Origin: Stutzerimonas stutzeri
GTDB lineage: Bacteria; Pseudomonadota; Gammaproteobacteria; Pseudomonadales; Pseudomonadaceae
Assembly (NCBI RefSeq): GCF_013522825.1
Contig: NZ_JAAMQZ010000011.1
Span: 1-64,000, forward strand
Length of the DNA stretch: 64,000 nucleotides
Reading direction: 5' to 3'
Part shown: positions 60,758-64,000 of the stretch, piece by piece
Layout: each line of letters begins with the position of its first letter
How positions within the stretch are numbered: the stretch's first letter is position 1
The notes under the pieces: generated by a model
Told to the model about the DNA's origin: nothing
Databases searched by the model: none
The model's input: the letters and a program-made list of their open reading frames with translations, nothing else
Position numbers and translations under genes: made by a program

Positions 60758-61172
60758 ACCGCTGCTGCTGGCGGCGGCCGTGGCGGCGCTGGCCGGCTGC
60801 GCCACCAGCAAGGAAGAATTGATGCCGCATGGCGGCCGCACGATGCAGGACATCTGGCACCAGGCGGCCGGCGACGGCGGCAGCGGTCAGGTGGCTCGCC
60901 GCCAACTGCTGGACGCGCGCCAGAGCCTGCGCCGGCCGCTGACGGATGCGGATGTACAGGCCGCGCCCGCCGAGCAGATGCGCTACACGCGTACGGCCGC
61001 GAACGAAATCCATCACCAGTTCCCGAGGCTGCTGAATCCAGACCTGGTGATGTATGTGTATCCGCATCTGGCCGGCACCGATCCCGTGCCGGTGCCAGGC
61101 TATTCGACTGTTTTCCCCTTGTATCAGCGCGTCCAGTACGCGATGCCGGGCGAACGCACGGAGGCGTACTGA
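60738..61172 (+). CDS. TIGR03751 family lipoprotein, TraV/VirB7-like
   Basis: A 144-residue lipoprotein (lipobox ALAGCATS) of the TIGR03751 family, equivalent to TraV/VirB7 of the outer-membrane complex. Start MHSNWIKPLL has AGGAGAAGC upstream. It shares a base with the start of the VirB4-like gene (TGATG). Confidence 0.9.
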   Translation: MHSNWIKPLLLAAAVAALAGCATSKEELMPHGGRTMQDIWHQAAGDGGSGQVARRQLLDARQSLRRPLTDADVQAAPAEQMRYTRTAANEIHHQFPRLLNPDLVMYVYPHLAGTDPVPVPGYSTVFPLYQRVQYAMPGERTEAY

Positions 61173-64000
61173 TGGCCTGGTCGTTGCCCTGGCGCCGGCG
61201 GGCACCTAACGATGCGGCGCAGATCGATGACCGGCAGGATGGCTGGACGCGCCATGTACGCGCGCTGCGCGAGGCCGGCATTCCCGAACCCGGCGAGGCG
61301 GTCGCGCCCAGCCGCCCGGCCACGGTGGCCGATGAGCAGGCACTGTACGATGCGGCACCGTCATTCGTCGCGCTGCTGCCGTGGGTTGAGTACCTGCCGG
61401 ATTCGCAGTGCATGCTGCTTGAGGATGGCGTCTCGGTTGCCGCCTTTTTCGAGCTGACGCCGCTGGGCACTGAAGGTCGCGAGGCCGCCTGGCTGGCACG
61501 GGCACGCGATGCGTTGGAAAACGCCTTGCAGGACAGCTTCGACGAGCTCGATGCGAATCCATGGGTGCTCCAGCTCTACGCCCAGGACGAGGCCAACTTT
61601 GACCAGTACCTGGACACGCTGCGCGGCTACGTTCAGCCGCGTGCCGAGGGTAGCCGCTTCACGGAGTTCTACCTGACCTCGTTCGCCCACCATCTCCGCG
61701 CCGTTGCCAAATCCGGCGGGCTGTTCGAGGACACGGCTGTCACACGCCTGCCGTGGCGCGGTCAGAGCCGGCGCGTGCGGATGGTGGTCTATCGCCGCGC
61801 TGCGGGCCAGACCGGCCGCCGCGGCCAGACACCCGAGCAGGCGCTGAACGTCGTGTGCGACCGCCTGATTGGCGGCCTGTCCAACGCGGGTATCCAGACG
61901 CGCCGGCTGGATGCGCCGCAGATCCATGACTGGCTGCTGCGTTGGTTCAATCCCCGGCCCACCATGCTCGGGCCGACGGCGCAGGATCGCGAACGCTTCT
62001 ACCGGCTGGCGGCCTATCCGGAGGCACCGGAATCTGATGAGATCGAACTCGCCAGCGGCAAGGATTTCTCGCAGAGGTTGTTCTTCGGCCAGCCGCGCTC
62101 CGACGCCGAGCTGGGGTTGTGGTACTTCGATAGCCTGCCGCACCGGGTCATGGTCACCGACCGCCTGCGCATGCCGCCGGCCACCGGCCATCTCACCGGC
62201 GAAACGCGTAAGGGCGACGCGATCAACACGCTGTTCGACCAGCTGCCCGAAGGCACCGTGATGTGCCTGACGCTGGTTGCGACGCCGCAGGACATCCTGG
62301 AAGCGCACCTCAACCAACTGGCGAAGAAGTCAGTCGGAGAAACCCTGGCGTCCGAGCAGGCGCTCCAGGACGTGCAGGAGGCGCGTTCGCTGATCGGCAG
62401 CTCTCACAAGCTGTATCGCGGCTCGCTGGCGTTCTACCTCTCCGGCGACGACGAAGACGAACTGGACCGGCGCGGCCTGCAGCTCGCCAACGTGATGCTC
62501 AACGCCGGGCTGCAGCCAGTCCGCGAAGAAGACGAAGTCGCGCCGCTCAACAGCTATCTGCGCTGGCTGCCTTGCGTCTACAACCCCGGCGCGGACCGCA
62601 AGCAGTGGTACACGCAACTGATGTTCGCTCAGCATGCCGCCAATCTGTCGCCGGCATGGGGACGCAGCCAGGGTACGGGCAGGCCCGGCATCACGCTGTT
62701 CAATCGCGGTGGCGGAGTACTGACGTTCGACCCGTTCAGCAGATTGGATCGGCAAATGAATGCCCATTTGTTTTTGTTTGGGCCAACGGGTTCGGGCAAG
62801 TCGGCCACGCTTAACAACATCCTCAACCAGGTCGCCGCGATCTACCGCCCGCGCATGTTCATCGTGGAGGCCGGTAATTCCTTTGGCTTGCTGGCTGATT
62901 TCGCCGCACGGCTGGGCCTGTCGGTGAACCGGGTCAAGCTCGCGCCCGGTTCGGGCGTGAGCCTCGCGCCGTTCGCCGATGCCCGCCGGTTGATCGAATC
63001 CCCCAGTGATGTGCAGACGCTGGACGCCGATGCGCTGGATGAGGAACAGCCTGTCGACCCGGCCGCCGTCGATACGGACGAGCAGCGCGATGTGCTCGGC
63101 GAGCTTGAGATCACCGCACGCTTGATGATCACGGGCGGCGAAGATAAAGAGGAATCCCGCATGACGCGGGCCGACCGCTCCTTGATCCGCCAGTGCATCC
63201 TGAACGCCGCCCGCCACTGCGTCGCGCAAGACCGGGATGTGCTCACGCGCGACGTGCGCGACGCCCTACGCGAGCGCGGCCGCGATTCGACCCTGCCCGA
63301 AACCCGTCGCACGCGGTTGTTGGAGATGGCTGACGCTATGGACATCTTCACGCAAGGCTCAGACGGCGAAATGTTCGACCGCCCCGGCACGCCCTGGCCA
63401 GAAGCCGACATCACGGTCGTCGATCTCGCCACCTATGCCAGGGAGGGCTACAACGCCCAGCTCTCGATCGCCTACATCTCCCTGATCAATACCGTCAACA
63501 ACATTGCGGAACGCGACCAGTTTCTCGGTCGGCCAATCCTCAACGTGACCGATGAAGGCCACATCATCACGCGCAATCCCTTGTTGTCTCCGTACGTGGT
63601 GAAGATCACCAAGATGTGGAGAAAATTGGGCGCCTGGTATTGGTTGGCAACGCAGAACATCGACGATCTGCCCAGGGCGGCGGAGCCGATGCTCAATATG
63701 ATCGAGTGGTGGTTGTGCTTGTCGATGCCACCGGACGAAGTCGAAAAAATTGCCAGGTTCCGCGAGTTGTCGCCAGCGCAGAAGGCACTGATGCTCTCGG
63801 CCAGGAAGGAATCCGGGAAGTTCAGCGAGGGCGTCATTCTCTCCAAGAGCATGGAGGTGCTGTTCAGGGCCGTACCACCGAGCTTGTATCTCGCACTGGC
63901 CCAGACCGAACCCGAAGAGAAAGCCGAACGATACCGGCTCATGCAACAGTTCGGCATCAACGAGCTGGAAGCCGCGCTCAAGGTATCCGAGAACATCGAC
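61172..64000 (+). CDS. VirB4/TraC-like conjugation ATPase (partial, runs off window)
   Basis: At least 943 residues of a VirB4/TraC-type ATPase of the ICE family; the frame is open to the last base. The N-terminal TraC_F-IV region is followed by the Walker A LFLFGPTGSGKSATLNNIL (near residue 540-555) and the Walker B-like NVTDEGHIITRNPLL (near 790). It powers pilus assembly and substrate transfer. The start ATG (MAWSLPWRRR) is coupled to the previous stop. Confidence 0.93.
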   Translation, partial: MAWSLPWRRRAPNDAAQIDDRQDGWTRHVRALREAGIPEPGEAVAPSRPATVADEQALYDAAPSFVALLPWVEYLPDSQCMLLEDGVSVAAFFELTPLGTEGREAAWLARARDALENALQDSFDELDANPWVLQLYAQDEANFDQYLDTLRGYVQPRAEGSRFTEFYLTSFAHHLRAVAKSGGLFEDTAVTRLPWRGQSRRVRMVVYRRAAGQTGRRGQTPEQALNVVCDRLIGGLSNAGIQTRRLDAPQIHDWLLRWFNPRPTMLGPTAQDRERFYRLAAYPEAPESDEIELASGKDFSQRLFFGQPRSDAELGLWYFDSLPHRVMVTDRLRMPPATGHLTGETRKGDAINTLFDQLPEGTVMCLTLVATPQDILEAHLNQLAKKSVGETLASEQALQDVQEARSLIGSSHKLYRGSLAFYLSGDDEDELDRRGLQLANVMLNAGLQPVREEDEVAPLNSYLRWLPCVYNPGADRKQWYTQLMFAQHAANLSPAWGRSQGTGRPGITLFNRGGGVLTFDPFSRLDRQMNAHLFLFGPTGSGKSATLNNILNQVAAIYRPRMFIVEAGNSFGLLADFAARLGLSVNRVKLAPGSGVSLAPFADARRLIESPSDVQTLDADALDEEQPVDPAAVDTDEQRDVLGELEITARLMITGGEDKEESRMTRADRSLIRQCILNAARHCVAQDRDVLTRDVRDALRERGRDSTLPETRRTRLLEMADAMDIFTQGSDGEMFDRPGTPWPEADITVVDLATYAREGYNAQLSIAYISLINTVNNIAERDQFLGRPILNVTDEGHIITRNPLLSPYVVKITKMWRKLGAWYWLATQNIDDLPRAAEPMLNMIEWWLCLSMPPDEVEKIARFRELSPAQKALMLSARKESGKFSEGVILSKSMEVLFRAVPPSLYLALAQTEPEEKAERYRLMQQFGINELEAALKVSENID

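Noticed and set aside
59375..60853. 492-codon minus-strand open frame over the VirB10-like gene
   Set aside because: It mirrors a conserved T4SS gene and ignores its boundaries; no protein-like features.

Overview
The window reads as DNA of a Pseudomonas-type gammaproteobacterium (Pseudomonas/Stutzerimonas relatives). It is almost entirely mobile: a copper-resistance cargo region and a tyrosine integrase on the left, then a large stretch of an integrative and conjugative element (ICE) of the ICEclc / PAPI-1 / PFGI-1 class. No rRNA, complete tRNA or CRISPR array was seen. The ICE core is GC-rich with tightly overlapped genes. The insertion sequences, the Gabija-like pair and the HEPN gene are set apart from their neighbours by position and orientation.

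Layout. 1-2.1 kb: a 5'-truncated IS3-family transposase beside an intact ISL3-family transposase. 2.4-15 kb: copper cluster with copB, a small Met/His-rich protein, the multicopper oxidase copA and a copI-like cupredoxin on the minus strand. Divergent copRS follow, then a Csp-type copper-storage protein, a small secreted protein, a copper P1B-ATPase, copZ, a DUF411 protein and a full-length DsbD. Near-identical 14-bp TTACA-N4-TGTAA palindromes precede most of these units and look like the CopR regulon. 15.1-16.8 kb: P4-type integrase, a terminator-like hairpin and a 19-bp copy of the tRNA-Gly 3' end (att core). 17.4-27.5 kb: maintenance/replication module: coiled-coil protein, AlpA, ParA, Shi-like, ParB, DUF2857, STY4528-like replication protein, TIGR03761, DUF3158, SSB, TopB. 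28.5-45 kb: accessory block of short units (GHKL ATPase, unknowns, duplicated DUF3577, DUF932, DUF3275, a DNA methyltransferase, a SNF2-like helicase, CoiA-like nuclease) separated by strongly structured spacers. 45.0-48.6 kb: Gabija-like OLD nuclease plus UvrD-like helicase. 48.8-64 kb: G-type type IV secretion system from PilL_N through TraD to VirB4/TraC, which runs off the window, interrupted by one inverted HEPN-domain gene.

How it fits together. The integrase end and the alpA/parA end of one ICE class meet here at a bare att core with no complete tRNA. That is the layout of a circular (attP) or tandem element, not of a single chromosomal insertion. ParA/Shi/ParB, the replication protein, SSB and TopB maintain the excised form, the T4SS moves it, and copper resistance, Gabija and the HEPN gene are cargo.

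The most unusual signal is a family of intergenic elements in the accessory block (five copies, 28.2-35.8 kb). Each has up to five consecutive hairpins whose stems change by compensatory substitutions between copies, and each lies upstream of a separate ICE gene, in most cases after a terminator.
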